Below, piece after piece: positions 21,715 to 32,139 of a stretch of DNA of 60,274 nucleotides (its first letter is position 1; every line of letters starts with the position of its first letter). Origin of the DNA: Gilvimarinus agarilyticus (GTDB lineage Bacteria > Pseudomonadota > Gammaproteobacteria > Pseudomonadales > Cellvibrionaceae); assembly GCF_000832015.1 (NCBI RefSeq), contig NZ_JXCJ01000001.1, positions 3,991,821-4,052,094 of the forward strand. The letters run 5' to 3'. The translations under genes were made by a program, and so were the position numbers. Under the pieces are notes generated by a model that was not told where the DNA came from, ran no database searches, and saw nothing but the letters and a program-made list of their open reading frames with translations.

Positions 21715-23838
21715 TTATTCGGTTAAGCTCTCGGCCATAATGCGCGGCGTGATAAAGATCAACAACTCACTCTTTTCTGAGTTTTTCACATCGCGGCGAA
21801 ACAGACGACCAAGGTAGGGGATATCCCCCAAGAAAGGCACCTTATCCACACCATTGAGCTGCTGCATCTCAAAGATACCACCCAACACAATCGTCTGACC
21901 ATCAGACACCAGTACCTTGGTATTCAGTCGCGTAATATCAATAATCGGGACACCAAATTCAGTATTAAACTCAGCCAGCAAATCCTTCTTAATGGCCAAC
22001 TCCATAATAATGTTGTTGTCCGGGGTAATTTGCGGTGTTACGTCCAGTTCCAGCACCACCTCTTTAAACGAAGCCGATGTCGCACCACTGGCAGAAGCCT
22101 CCTGATAAGGAATTTCACTACCGGTCGAGATTTTAGCGCGTTGCTTATCGCCGGTAATCACCTTCGGCTGTGAAACAATCTCGGCATAGCCGTTATACTC
22201 CAGCGCCGACAATTCAAGGTCTAAGTAAGCATTATCGGTTAACAGACCAAAGGCAATGCTGCCCACAGGGTTGGCAACCCCCATGTCCACCATCATATTC
22301 TCATTAAGATCCATTGTGCCGCCACCGTAGATAAAGTCGGCCGGGGTCCCGGGGTCCGAATCAAGACCGCTGGTGGAACCACCGACCTCGAACAGTGAGT
22401 CAGAGTTAAGGCTGGCACCAACACCACCCCAGCGCACACCCAGCTCTTCGCGGAAGTCTTTATTAGCAATCACCAAGCGCGCTTCAATCATTACCTGGCG
22501 AATAGGGATATCAATCTCTTCGACCAGACGCTTAAAGGCATCTATGCGCTCAGCTGTGTCCGTCACAATAATCGAGTTAGTGCGCTCATCAACCACGGCC
22601 TGCCCTCGGCCCGACAACACACTGCCAGTGGATCGACTGGCAGTGCCATCGTCGCTATCGCCACTACCACTGCCACCTTTGAACAGCTCAAAGATTTCTT
22701 TCGCGCTCGCGTAGCGCACACGGATATATTCTGTGCGAAGTGGCGCAAGCTCTTCTAGCTGACGTTTAGTCGAAAGCTCCTGGCGCTCGCGCTCGGCAAT
22801 CTCAGCAGCGGGGGCTACCATTAACACATTGCCCACCTGACGTTTATCTAGCCCCTTGGTTTTTAAGACCATATCCAACGCTTGATCCCAAGGCACATTA
22901 TCCAAGCGCAAAGTGATGCGGCCCTGCACTGTATCAGAGGCAACGAGGTTCAAGTCGGTAAAGTCAGCAATAATCTGCAGCACCGCACGCACTTCGATGT
23001 CCTGAAAGTTAAAGGACAAGCGTGAGCCGGTATATTCAAATAAACGTTCTTGCTCGGCCTTTTCAGCCGGGGTCAAAGGCTTAACGCTAATCACATATCG
23101 ATTATCAGTTTGGTAAGCCAGATAGTCGTAATCGCCATTCGCGGACACGTCCAACACCACATCGCCGTTGTCGTTATTAGCCGCAATCGTCGCTACCGGG
23201 GTCGCAAAATCCAAAACATCCAGGCGCCGACGCAGCTCGCCTGGCAATGCAGTGTTAGCAAAGGTTACTCGCAAACCGTCAGCGGTATCACGCATATCAG
23301 CACTGATACGATCAGTAGACAAATCTACGATAATACGCCCTTCGCCGGCATCGCCGCGGCGGAAATCAATACCGCTCACCGCGCGAGTAGCCTTAGCCCG
23401 AGAGCGATCGTCACTACTTGCCGCAGGCGCGGTTACGCTCGCCGGCTTGCTCGCCGCTACTTGCCGCTCGCCAGTACCGCCAACCTCAATGACATAAGCA
23501 TTGCCATCGATACGGGAGCTGTAATTAGTCAAGTTTTCAAGGTTTAGGATCAAGCGTGTGCGACCACCAGAGGTCAGCACCAGCGCGCTTTTACCATTAT
23601 CAAAGGCCAGCGGGTAACGTCGCTCTTTCAGCTCACTCTCGACCTCCGGAAAGTCCAGCACGATCCGAGCCGGAGATTCTATCGTGTAGCCTTGTGGCTC
23701 GGGCGGCGCCTCATCAAAACTCAAACGAACCTCGAAACGCTGGTTAGGCAGCTCCGCAAACCGGATATCATCTATTGCGGCCGCCCCTGCGAACGGTGAC
23801 AACAGACAGACCGAAAGTAACGCGACTGTTTTTCTCAT
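21715..23838 (-). CDS. pilQ: Type IV pilus secretin PilQ
   Basis: PilQ forms the outer-membrane channel through which the type IV pilus passes. The 707-residue precursor has a signal peptide (MRKTVALLSVCLLSPFAGAAA), two AMIN domains that bind peptidoglycan (about residues 22 to 110 and 150 to 250), an STN/N0 domain (FNFQDIEVRAVLQIIADFT), an N1 domain and the C-terminal secretin barrel with VPFLGDIPYLGRLFR near the end. The ATG at 23838 is chosen for its clean signal peptide and a GGGG site 6 bases upstream; an ATG at 23868, 6 bases after pilP, would add 10 residues. Last pil gene of the operon; aroK follows by 4 bases. Confidence 0.96.
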   Translation of the reverse strand: MRKTVALLSVCLLSPFAGAAAIDDIRFAELPNQRFEVRLSFDEAPPEPQGYTIESPARIVLDFPEVESELKERRYPLAFDNGKSALVLTSGGRTRLILNLENLTNYSSRIDGNAYVIEVGGTGERQVAASKPASVTAPAASSDDRSRAKATRAVSGIDFRRGDAGEGRIIVDLSTDRISADMRDTADGLRVTFANTALPGELRRRLDVLDFATPVATIAANNDNGDVVLDVSANGDYDYLAYQTDNRYVISVKPLTPAEKAEQERLFEYTGSRLSFNFQDIEVRAVLQIIADFTDLNLVASDTVQGRITLRLDNVPWDQALDMVLKTKGLDKRQVGNVLMVAPAAEIAERERQELSTKRQLEELAPLRTEYIRVRYASAKEIFELFKGGSGSGDSDDGTASRSTGSVLSGRGQAVVDERTNSIIVTDTAERIDAFKRLVEEIDIPIRQVMIEARLVIANKDFREELGVRWGGVGASLNSDSLFEVGGSTSGLDSDPGTPADFIYGGGTMDLNENMMVDMGVANPVGSIAFGLLTDNAYLDLELSALEYNGYAEIVSQPKVITGDKQRAKISTGSEIPYQEASASGATSASFKEVVLELDVTPQITPDNNIIMELAIKKDLLAEFNTEFGVPIIDITRLNTKVLVSDGQTIVLGGIFEMQQLNGVDKVPFLGDIPYLGRLFRRDVKNSEKSELLIFITPRIMAESLTE

Positions 23839-23874
23839 TTTTAACCCCATTAAGAACAAAGCACGCATGACCGC

Positions 23875-24417
23875 CTATTCCTTTTCTTCTAATTTAATAA
23901 TACGTGGACGCTCAACCCAGCCGTCGTCACCGTCAGAGACAATTTCCATCAGCTCAAGCTGATTGGGAGTCGCCGTAAGAATTTTACCGTGGTTGCGCCC
24001 CATATAATTTCCTACCGTTACCGGCTCAACACTGCGCTGAGCCCCCGGACCGGTATCTATCAGAGCCCACAGAGTGCCATCTTTTGATACAGAACCAACC
24101 ATTGTCATGTTGGCAATGCTAAAACTCTCTAAGTATTCTTTAGCTCGGGTAAGATCAGGCTTTACAGACTTGCCGCCCTTAACCCGCGCAAGCTCTTCTA
24201 CAGGCTTTTCGAACGGGCTGCGCAATGTCATGGCCGCATAACTAAACGGCGGCAACGGCCGAAACACCGGCAATGGCTCAATCTGCTCACCCGGGCGACG
24301 CTTAGTCTCCTCGATGTAGTTGCGCAAATCTCGTATGTCACCACCGCTGCCACCACAGCCAGCCAAAACTGCCGCAGCAGTTAACACAGAGGCCAATATT
24401 AACTTATTGCTGTTCAT
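23875..24417 (-). CDS. pilP: Type IV pilus lipoprotein PilP
   Basis: PilP is the inner-membrane lipoprotein that links PilN/PilO to the PilQ secretin in the periplasm. The 180-residue precursor has a lipobox LAGC with Cys at residue 21, a Gly/Asp-rich spacer, a long unstructured stretch (RRPGEQIEPLPVFRPLPPF) and the C-terminal beta domain (ANMTMVGSVSKDGTLWALI ... VGNYMGRNHGKI). Its start overlaps the pilO end by 14 bases, so translation is probably coupled. Confidence 0.95.
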   Translation of the reverse strand: MNSNKLILASVLTAAAVLAGCGGSGGDIRDLRNYIEETKRRPGEQIEPLPVFRPLPPFSYAAMTLRSPFEKPVEELARVKGGKSVKPDLTRAKEYLESFSIANMTMVGSVSKDGTLWALIDTGPGAQRSVEPVTVGNYMGRNHGKILTATPNQLELMEIVSDGDDGWVERPRIIKLEEKE

Positions 24418-25024
24418 TGGCTTCCCCCTCCGGCTGGTAGTGGTATGTTTTGGCGTCGATTTGCATAACTAAGTCACCACCCTCACTGGCATTCTCGATG
24501 GTGAAATTATGCAAAGTCACGATACGTGGCATACCGGCCACACCGCTCACAAAGTTACCGAAATCATGGTAGCTGCCGGTAACATTGATCTTAATAGGAA
24601 GCTCAGTGTAGTACTCCGCTGCACGCTGGGCTTCTAGTTCAATGCTTTGAATACTCGAGCCACTTTCAACACTGCGTGCATCGATATCTTCCAGCAAGCC
24701 GGGCACCTGAGTATCCGTAGGCAAACGAGCCAACAACGACTCAAATGAGCGCTGCATCTCTTCCATTTGCGCCCGATAGGCATCCAGGTTAGCCGCCTGC
24801 GCACTCTTTGTCTCAAAGGTTTTGCGCAGCGTTTGCTCTTCGGCTTTTACCCGCACTAACGTATTTTCTATTTCTTTAATTTTGAAGTAATAAGTAGCAG
24901 CCAATAACGCCGCCACAATTAAGACACACACTAAAATTTTGGTTGGCAGCGGCCAAACACCCAGTTTTGTGGAGTCACTATAGTCAAAGTCTCGAGCCTG
25001 CTCGAAGGATTCCCGCAGAGACAT
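24404..25024 (-). CDS. pilO: Type IV pilus inner-membrane platform protein PilO
   Basis: PilO pairs with PilN to form the periplasmic part of the alignment subcomplex. The 206-residue protein has a short cytoplasmic N-terminus, one membrane helix (KILVCVLIVAALLAATYYF, about residues 29 to 47), a coiled coil (about 50 to 100) and a ferredoxin-like C-terminal domain. Its ATG shares one base with the pilN stop codon (TAATG). The N-terminal segment SLRESFEQARDFDYSD is typical of pseudomonad-type PilO. Confidence 0.95.
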   Translation of the reverse strand: MSLRESFEQARDFDYSDSTKLGVWPLPTKILVCVLIVAALLAATYYFKIKEIENTLVRVKAEEQTLRKTFETKSAQAANLDAYRAQMEEMQRSFESLLARLPTDTQVPGLLEDIDARSVESGSSIQSIELEAQRAAEYYTELPIKINVTGSYHDFGNFVSGVAGMPRIVTLHNFTIENASEGGDLVMQIDAKTYHYQPEGEANEQQ

Positions 25025-25604
25025 TACTGCTCCTCCTGCTGTTCTTGTAAGGCCTGCTGTGCTTTCGACACAACCGTTTTAACCGTCATCGAAAACGCAT
25101 TCGCCTGCCCACCCTGCTGCGGCGCGGCATCCACCGAGGCCAGGTTAGGCTCTGAGTACCATTCGGAGGCATCTAAATTACGCATAAAGCTCGACACTCG
25201 GTTATTCGACTCGGCAAAACCCTCAATGCTCATGAGCCCGCCTTCGCGGCTAACCATTGTCAGGTAAACGCCATCGGGTAGCGCACGCACTAGCTCGTCA
25301 AAGTGGTGCACAATAACCGAACGGGTGCCTTCCAGATCCCGAATCAACTTCATCAACGCCAACAAATCTTGCCGACGCTGCTGAAGATCGTTCAGCTCGG
25401 ACACTTTACTCTCAAGTGTGGCAATTTCAGTTTTCAGCATTTGGTTACGCTGATTCTGATGGTCGACTTTACCGTTGGCATTGGCGATCCACAAATAGGC
25501 GACTACCACAGTAGCGATAGCCACCCCAAGCATAATCGCAATAAAATCTTTCTTTTTCTTCTCCCGCTCTTTTACGCGCCAGGGAAGTAAGTTGATATTC
25601 GCCA

Positions 25605-25605
<1 letters not shown>
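25024..25605 (-). CDS. pilN: Type IV pilus inner-membrane platform protein PilN
   Basis: PilN carries the conserved cytoplasmic peptide INLLPWR at residues 4 to 10, which docks into PilM. After it come one membrane helix (about residues 20 to 42), a coiled coil of about 50 residues and a ferredoxin-like periplasmic domain; the Gln-rich tail ends the protein. The 193-residue length is normal. The start overlaps the pilM stop by one base (TAATG), as for pilO. Confidence 0.95.
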
Positions 25606-26693
<1,088 letters not shown>

Positions 26694-26708
26694 TTAGACG
26701 TCGTTTAT

Positions 26709-26736
26709 GTTATAGCACTTTAACTTAAGCCTGCAA
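26709..26736 (-). promoter_or_regulatory. Sigma-70-like promoter of the pilMNOPQ operon
   Basis: On the minus strand TTGCAG (26731-26736) and TATAAC (26709-26714) are 16 bases apart. Start of transcription would be near 26702, about 30 bases before the pilM ATG. No other candidate in the 155-base divergent region fits as well on this strand. Confidence 0.55.
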
Positions 26737-26771
26737 CAAGATCGCACATATGTAAACAGGCAAAAACCCCG

Positions 26772-26777
26772 TATAAT
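26772..26777 (+). promoter_or_regulatory. -10 element of the PBP1a gene
   Basis: A perfect TATAAT lies 50 bases upstream of the ATG at 26828. The -35 region (around 26749-26755, TATGTAA) is poor, so an activator or a weak basal promoter is possible. It sits back to back with the pilM promoter. Confidence 0.5.
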
Positions 26778-26827
26778 GTAACATCCAGTCGGCTAATACC
26801 GCTAACTATCTAATTCGCTTAGAAAAA

Positions 26828-29269
26828 ATGCCTAAAAAATATTCTTTTATCACATTACTATTCTGGTTACTCGTCGCCGGTTGCGGTGCAACCGGCGTTA
26901 CATTTGCCGGACTCTACCTATATCTCAACCCAAAGCTGCCCGATGTGCAGAGCTTGCGGCAGGTTAAATTGCAGACTCCGCTGCGGATTTACTCAAGCGA
27001 TAACCGACTTATTGGCGAGTTTGGCGAACAGCGCCGCACCCCCATTAATTACGACGAAATCCCCCCGCTGTATATCAAAGCGTTATTATCAGCAGAGGAT
27101 GCCCAATTCTACGATCATAACGGCGTTTCTATTAGAGGACTTTTGCGAGCCACATCACAATTATTGCAAACAGGCCAGATTCAGTCCGGTGGTAGCACCA
27201 TTACCATGCAACTTGCGCGGAACTTTTTCCTGACGTTGCAACAAACATTTGCCCGTAAATTCAACGAGATCCTGCTGGCACTTCAAATAGAACGTGAACT
27301 CAGTAAAGAGGAGATTCTCACACTTTACAACAATAAAATTTACTTCGGTAACCGCGCCTACGGTATTCAAGCGGCGGCCAACGTGTATTACGGCAAAAAC
27401 ATCGATCAACTCACCCTGCCGCAGTGGGCCATGATCGCCGGCCTTCCCAAAGCGCCATCGGCCTACAATCCGCTAGCCAATCCCGAGCGAGCCCTAATTC
27501 GCCGCAACTGGATTTTAGGGCGTATGCTAGAGCTCGGCCATATAGACCAGGCTACATGGAAAACCGCGACAACCGCACCGGTTACCGCCACGTATCATGG
27601 CCTGACACCTGAACTGTACGCACCCTACGTCGCTGAAATGGCTCGCCAGGATGCCATTACACGCTTTGGCAGTGCTGCCTACACCGATGGTTATAGCGTT
27701 TACACCACAGTGAACGCTCGCTTACAAGAGGTCGCACAAAGCGCGATTGTCGACGGCCTGATCACCTACGATCAACGCCACGGCTATCGCGGCCCCGAGC
27801 AACAGCTGGCCGCAGATGCCACCACCAAGCAGTGGCTCGTCACCCTGCAGGACATTCCCGTGTATGGCGGCCTTACTCCAGCCGTGGTCAGCTATATCGA
27901 AGAACAGTCCGCCACTCTGCTACTCCCCGACGGCACAGAAACCCGACTCGAATGGGATCAGGGTATCTCAGCTGCACGGCCTTACCTAAGCGAGAACTAC
28001 CGGGGCGATAAACCCTCCCAAGCATCCGATGTACTCGCCCCGGGTGACGTTATTCGCCTGCGCCACACTCCAGAGGGGCCAACTTTGGCGCAACTGCCAG
28101 CCGCCGAAGCCGCACTCGTATCGCTCGACCCGCTCGATGGAGCCATCATCTCTATGGCCGGCGGCTTTGACTTTGAACAGAGCCACTTTAACCGCGTCAC
28201 TCAGGCCACCCGTCAGCCCGGCTCCTCATTCAAGCCCTTCATCTACACCACGGCACTGGAGCACGGCTACACCCCTGCCACCATCATTAACGACGCCCCC
28301 ATCGTTATCGAGGATGCCAGCCTTGAAGGCACCTGGCGCCCGGAGAACGACGGCGGCAGTTTTTTAGGGCCTATGCGCATGCGCACCGCCCTATACCGCT
28401 CACGCAATCTGGTTTCTATTCGCATATTGCGCGCCCTGGGAATGGATACCGCCCACGAGAGCCTCGCCCGCTTTGGCTTCGATAAAGACGCCCTTCCTCG
28501 CGACCTATCTTTGGCTCTAGGCAGCCACGACGTTACCCCGCTCGACCTGGCGCGCGGCTACACCACCTTCGCCAATGGTGGCTTTGCAGTACAGCCTTAC
28601 TTGGTTAAACGGATCGAAGCAGTTGACGGCAGCCTTGTGTTTAACGCCACCCCAGACACCGTATGCCGTAACTGCGACGCACCCGCCAGCCAAGAACCTA
28701 GCGAAGCACGCACCTTGGAAGAACTGCTGAACGAAGAAACACCCACCGAGGAGCCTAGCGACACCCCGCCACCGGCCAAGCGTATCCTCGACGCCCAAAC
28801 AGCTTTTATTGCCGACTCGATGCTGCGTGACGTTATCGCCCGCGGCACCGGCAAACGGGCCCGGGTGCTCGAGCGCGGCGACATTGCCGGTAAAACCGGT
28901 ACTACCAACGGCCCTCGCGACGCCTGGTTTGCCGGCTACAACCCCGACATTGTTACCATTACCTGGCTCGGCTTTGACAACAATACCCCCCTGGGCAACC
29001 GTGAATACGGGGGCTCGGCAGCGCTTCCCATCTGGATTGACTACATGCGCGCTGCGCTAGCCGACAAACCAGAGCGCCCGGCCGAGCGTCCCGATGGCAT
29101 TGTTACGGTACGAATCGACCCGGAGACCGGGCTGCGCGCCGGCCCACAAGACCCAGATGCGATCTTTGAAATTTTCCGCGTCGACAACGTGCCCGCGAAA
29201 GCCGAGGGCAACGATACAGGCACCAGCTCCCAAGGCGCGCCGGAGGTTTTACCAGAAGAGCTGTTTTAG
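26828..29269 (+). CDS. mrcA: Penicillin-binding protein 1A (bifunctional transglycosylase/transpeptidase)
   Basis: Class A PBP that polymerises lipid II and cross-links the glycan strands; also called ponA. The 813-residue protein has a short cytoplasmic end, one membrane helix (about 8 to 33), the GT51 domain with catalytic Glu in SAEDAQFYDHNGV near residue 91, an OB-like insertion (about 320 to 400) and the transpeptidase domain with SSFK (Ser466), SRN and KTG (689 to 691). It is slightly shorter than E. coli PBP1a (850). The ribosome site is weak. Divergent from pilM, the same arrangement as in Pseudomonas and E. coli. A shared terminator follows. Confidence 0.97.
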   Translation: MPKKYSFITLLFWLLVAGCGATGVTFAGLYLYLNPKLPDVQSLRQVKLQTPLRIYSSDNRLIGEFGEQRRTPINYDEIPPLYIKALLSAEDAQFYDHNGVSIRGLLRATSQLLQTGQIQSGGSTITMQLARNFFLTLQQTFARKFNEILLALQIERELSKEEILTLYNNKIYFGNRAYGIQAAANVYYGKNIDQLTLPQWAMIAGLPKAPSAYNPLANPERALIRRNWILGRMLELGHIDQATWKTATTAPVTATYHGLTPELYAPYVAEMARQDAITRFGSAAYTDGYSVYTTVNARLQEVAQSAIVDGLITYDQRHGYRGPEQQLAADATTKQWLVTLQDIPVYGGLTPAVVSYIEEQSATLLLPDGTETRLEWDQGISAARPYLSENYRGDKPSQASDVLAPGDVIRLRHTPEGPTLAQLPAAEAALVSLDPLDGAIISMAGGFDFEQSHFNRVTQATRQPGSSFKPFIYTTALEHGYTPATIINDAPIVIEDASLEGTWRPENDGGSFLGPMRMRTALYRSRNLVSIRILRALGMDTAHESLARFGFDKDALPRDLSLALGSHDVTPLDLARGYTTFANGGFAVQPYLVKRIEAVDGSLVFNATPDTVCRNCDAPASQEPSEARTLEELLNEETPTEEPSDTPPPAKRILDAQTAFIADSMLRDVIARGTGKRARVLERGDIAGKTGTTNGPRDAWFAGYNPDIVTITWLGFDNNTPLGNREYGGSAALPIWIDYMRAALADKPERPAERPDGIVTVRIDPETGLRAGPQDPDAIFEIFRVDNVPAKAEGNDTGTSSQGAPEVLPEELF

Positions 29270-29304
29270 CAACACTCGCTACCCGCTCCGTATCACACGC
29301 GCAC

Positions 29305-29338
29305 AAAAAAGCCCGCTCAGTCTCCTGGCGGGCTTTTT
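29305..29338. terminator. Bidirectional terminator between mrcA and rpmE
   Basis: GCCCGC and GCGGGC pair around an 11-base loop, flanked by A6 on the left and T5 on the right. It lies 35 bases after the stop of the PBP1a gene and 35 bases after the stop of rpmE on the other strand, so it can serve both converging genes. Confidence 0.85.
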
Positions 29339-29373
29339 AGCAAGGGTGTTACCCCTGTAAAGCAAGCAAGTGT

Positions 29374-29592
29374 TTACTTCTTGCCGCCGATGCGGCCACC
29401 GAAGCGCTTGTTAAAGCGATCGATACGGCCACCGGTATCTACCACTTTCTGCTTACCGGTATAGAAAGGGTGACACTCTGAACAGACATCGATGTGGAAG
29501 TCTTCGCCCAGAGTTGAGCGGGTTTTAATGCTGTTGCCGCAGCTGCAGCTTGCAGTCACGTCAACGTACTGGGGATGAATTTCTGCTTGCAT
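29374..29592 (-). CDS. rpmE: 50S ribosomal protein L31, zinc-binding type
   Basis: The 72-residue protein has the four zinc-binding cysteines of the C+ type: C16 and C18 in CSCG, and C37 and C40 in [13 protein letters not shown]. The tail ([14 protein letters not shown]) is basic, as usual. L31 bridges the two ribosomal subunits. A cysteine-less paralogue made under zinc starvation is often encoded elsewhere; none is in this window. The gene has its own promoter (29683-29710) and a terminator shared with mrcA. Confidence 0.98.
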   Translation of the reverse strand: MQAEIHPQYVDVTASCSCGNSIKTRSTLGEDFHIDVCSECHPFYTGKQKVVDTGGRIDRFNKRFGGRIGGKK

Positions 29593-29682
29593 GATATTCG
29601 CCTATGTTGTGTGCTCCGCCACCCGATCATTTCGCCGAGCACGGAACCGCAGGGTTAAAGCAACTAAATTTTGAGAGCGGCG

Positions 29683-29710
29683 ATACTAGCAGAATAAAAC
29701 ACGAAAGCAA
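29683..29710 (-). promoter_or_regulatory. Sigma-70-like promoter of rpmE
   Basis: On the minus strand TTGCTT (29705-29710) and TAGTAT (29683-29688) are 16 bases apart. Transcription would start near 29676, leaving a leader of about 80 bases before the rpmE ATG. The leader is not obviously folded into a known motif. Confidence 0.55.
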
Positions 29711-29855
29711 GTAAAATTGCCCACTTTCCGCTCAATCTACCCATATAGGGGGCTTTACCGCATCAACCACCACAGCCCAGCCCAAATCCAGTAAGCTATA
29801 GCCCTGAACATTCACATGAACATTCACACAAAACAGCCGCCGGACCCCGCCGTCC

Positions 29856-32048
29856 ATGATAACCACCGCACCCTACTTGCTTGTTGCGCTACCAGTACCA
29901 CTGCGCCGTTTGTTCCACTATTTAGCCCCCTCGCCAATGCCCGTAGCAGGCTCTCGAGTTCGGGTGACATTTGCCGGACGCGCGTTGGTGGGCATCGTTA
30001 TCGCCAGCACCGACCAATGTGACTTCGACGCCAACAAAATTAAACCCATTGACGCCCTTATCGACTCGCAGCCACTTTTGCCCGCCCAACTACTTGAGTT
30101 TATCCGCTGGGCTGCTGACTACTACCACGCCCCGCTGGGAGAGGCACTACAGGCGGCACTGCCCGCGGCGCTGCGCCAAGGCAGTGCCGCCGAGCTAAAA
30201 AACGACCCGAGCTCGCAATTGTGGGAGCTCACCGAAGAGGGGCAAGGGCTACCCTCCGGTGCACTCAAGCGCTCTCGCAGGCAGGCAGAGCTTATCGAAA
30301 AGCTACAACAAACCGGCGTATACCGCTGGTCCGAACTTAAGGCCGAGGGGTTTAGTCGCGAGGCGCTCCGGGCTCTGGCCGATAAAAAACTTATTCGCCC
30401 CGCACGAGAAGTCACGTCATTCCGTGGTGAACCGCCGTTAACACTCAACCCCGAGCAGCAGTGCGCACTCGACGCCATCGGCCTGGAGACCTTTGGTATT
30501 TACCTGCTCGATGGTACCACCGGCAGTGGCAAAACCGAGGTCTATTTGCAGGCGATTGCCCGCGCGCTGGCTAACGACCCACAGGCACAGGCACTGGTTC
30601 TGGTGCCCGAAATTGGTTTAACACCACAAACTCTGGCGCGTTTTCGCCGGCGCTTTGGTCCCAGCGTCTGCGCCGTGCACTCGGCACTAAACGACACCGA
30701 GCGCCTCAATAACTGGCTGGGCGCCAGCCGTGGTGACGCACGCGTCATTATTGGCACGCGCTCGGCAATTTTTACCCCGCTCGCCAACCCGGCGCTCATT
30801 ATTGTCGATGAAGAGCACGATGGCTCTTTTAAACAGCAAGACGGGTTTCGCTATTCGGCTCGCGACCTGGCCGCCGTTCGCGCGCAAAAACTCAACATCC
30901 CACTAGTATTAGGCACAGCCACGCCCTCACTTGAAGCGCTGCACAACGCCCGTACTAGCCGCTATCAACACCTACGGCTCACCCGGCGGGCAACCGCCAA
31001 CCCCACCGCCCCCATTGAGGTCATCGACAGCCAATCCGTTAAAGAGCACCAAGGCCTAACGCCTGAAGCGCTCAGCGCAATAGAGCAGCACATCGGCGCC
31101 GGCAATCAGGCATTGGTATTTCTTAATCGCCGCGGCTTTGCGCCAGTATTACAGTGCCGCGACTGCGGCCACCAACTTAATTGCCCGCACTGCGATGCAA
31201 AACTGACCCTACACCGCAACCCATACCACCTGCACTGTCACCATTGTGACTTCCAGCGCCCGCCGGCAAAACGCTGCGAGTCGTGCCAAAGCCCCCGGCT
31301 CGAGCCGCTGGGCGCCGGCACCGAGCGCAGCGAGGAGTATTTATGCCAAAGGTTTCCGAACACACCGGTAATCCGTATCGACCGCGACTCAACCCGCAAC
31401 AAGGGCTCACTAGACGCCCTAATCGATAAAGTGCACGAGGGGGAACCCTGCATATTAGTTGGCACACAGATGCTCGCCAAAGGTCACCACTTTCCCAAAG
31501 TGACTCTTGTAATTATTTTAGATATCGACAGCGGCCTGTTTAGTGCCGACTTTCGCGGGCCCGAGCGCATGGGGCAGCTGATTACCCAGGTGGCGGGGCG
31601 AGCCGGGCGAGCCGAGCAGGCCGGACAAGTGCTCCTGCAAAGCCAGCACGGCGACCACCCGCTACTGCAATTACTGCTTAACCAAGGTTATGGCCATTTT
31701 GCCCAAGCGCTACTCGATGAGCGCGAGCTTACCCTAATGCCCCCCCTCGTGTTTCTTGCGCTGTTGCGCGCTGACGCTCCCAACCCGGGCGCCGCCATGG
31801 CTTTTTTACAAACCGCGCGCGAGCTGGCCGAAACCCTACCCAGCGAGCACCAAATACAAATCCTTGGTCCCCTGCCGGCACTTATGGAAAAACGCGGCCA
31901 ACGGTTTCGTTATTTGCTGCAGTTTAAGGCGCTAAGTCGCCGCGGCCTTAGTATTTATATAGGGCAACTCATCAGCCTTCTCGACCAGCAAAAAATAACC
32001 CGCGACACCCGCTGGGCGATTGACATTGACCCTCAAGAAATGAGCTGA
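29856..32048 (+). CDS. priA: Primosomal replication restart helicase PriA
   Basis: PriA reloads the replicative helicase at stalled forks. The 730-residue protein has the N-terminal 3'-end-binding domain (residues 1 to 100), a winged helix, Walker A GTTGSGKTE near residue 224, the DEEH box near 318, and a zinc-binding insertion with paired cysteines (CRDCGHQLNCPHC and CHHC ... CESC) at about 433 to 475. Motifs V and VI follow (GTQMLAKGHHFP; TQVAGRAGRA). The ATG at 29856 has no clear ribosome site. Divergent from rpmE. The SPOR gene follows by 91 bases; argS, which sits here in Pseudomonas as I recall, is absent. Confidence 0.97.
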   Translation: MITTAPYLLVALPVPLRRLFHYLAPSPMPVAGSRVRVTFAGRALVGIVIASTDQCDFDANKIKPIDALIDSQPLLPAQLLEFIRWAADYYHAPLGEALQAALPAALRQGSAAELKNDPSSQLWELTEEGQGLPSGALKRSRRQAELIEKLQQTGVYRWSELKAEGFSREALRALADKKLIRPAREVTSFRGEPPLTLNPEQQCALDAIGLETFGIYLLDGTTGSGKTEVYLQAIARALANDPQAQALVLVPEIGLTPQTLARFRRRFGPSVCAVHSALNDTERLNNWLGASRGDARVIIGTRSAIFTPLANPALIIVDEEHDGSFKQQDGFRYSARDLAAVRAQKLNIPLVLGTATPSLEALHNARTSRYQHLRLTRRATANPTAPIEVIDSQSVKEHQGLTPEALSAIEQHIGAGNQALVFLNRRGFAPVLQCRDCGHQLNCPHCDAKLTLHRNPYHLHCHHCDFQRPPAKRCESCQSPRLEPLGAGTERSEEYLCQRFPNTPVIRIDRDSTRNKGSLDALIDKVHEGEPCILVGTQMLAKGHHFPKVTLVIILDIDSGLFSADFRGPERMGQLITQVAGRAGRAEQAGQVLLQSQHGDHPLLQLLLNQGYGHFAQALLDERELTLMPPLVFLALLRADAPNPGAAMAFLQTARELAETLPSEHQIQILGPLPALMEKRGQRFRYLLQFKALSRRGLSIYIGQLISLLDQQKITRDTRWAIDIDPQEMS

Positions 32049-32139
32049 GCCAACTGATTACCGCTTATTGCACTTAGGCAATTGCAGCGGCGGCCTACAC
32101 GCCCGTAAAATAGCGCCTTTTACTGTTAAGCGACCCAAC

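Noticed and set aside
21838-21850. Perfect TTATCCACA inside pilQ
   Set aside because: An isolated 9-mer in coding sequence, expected by chance in 60 kb.
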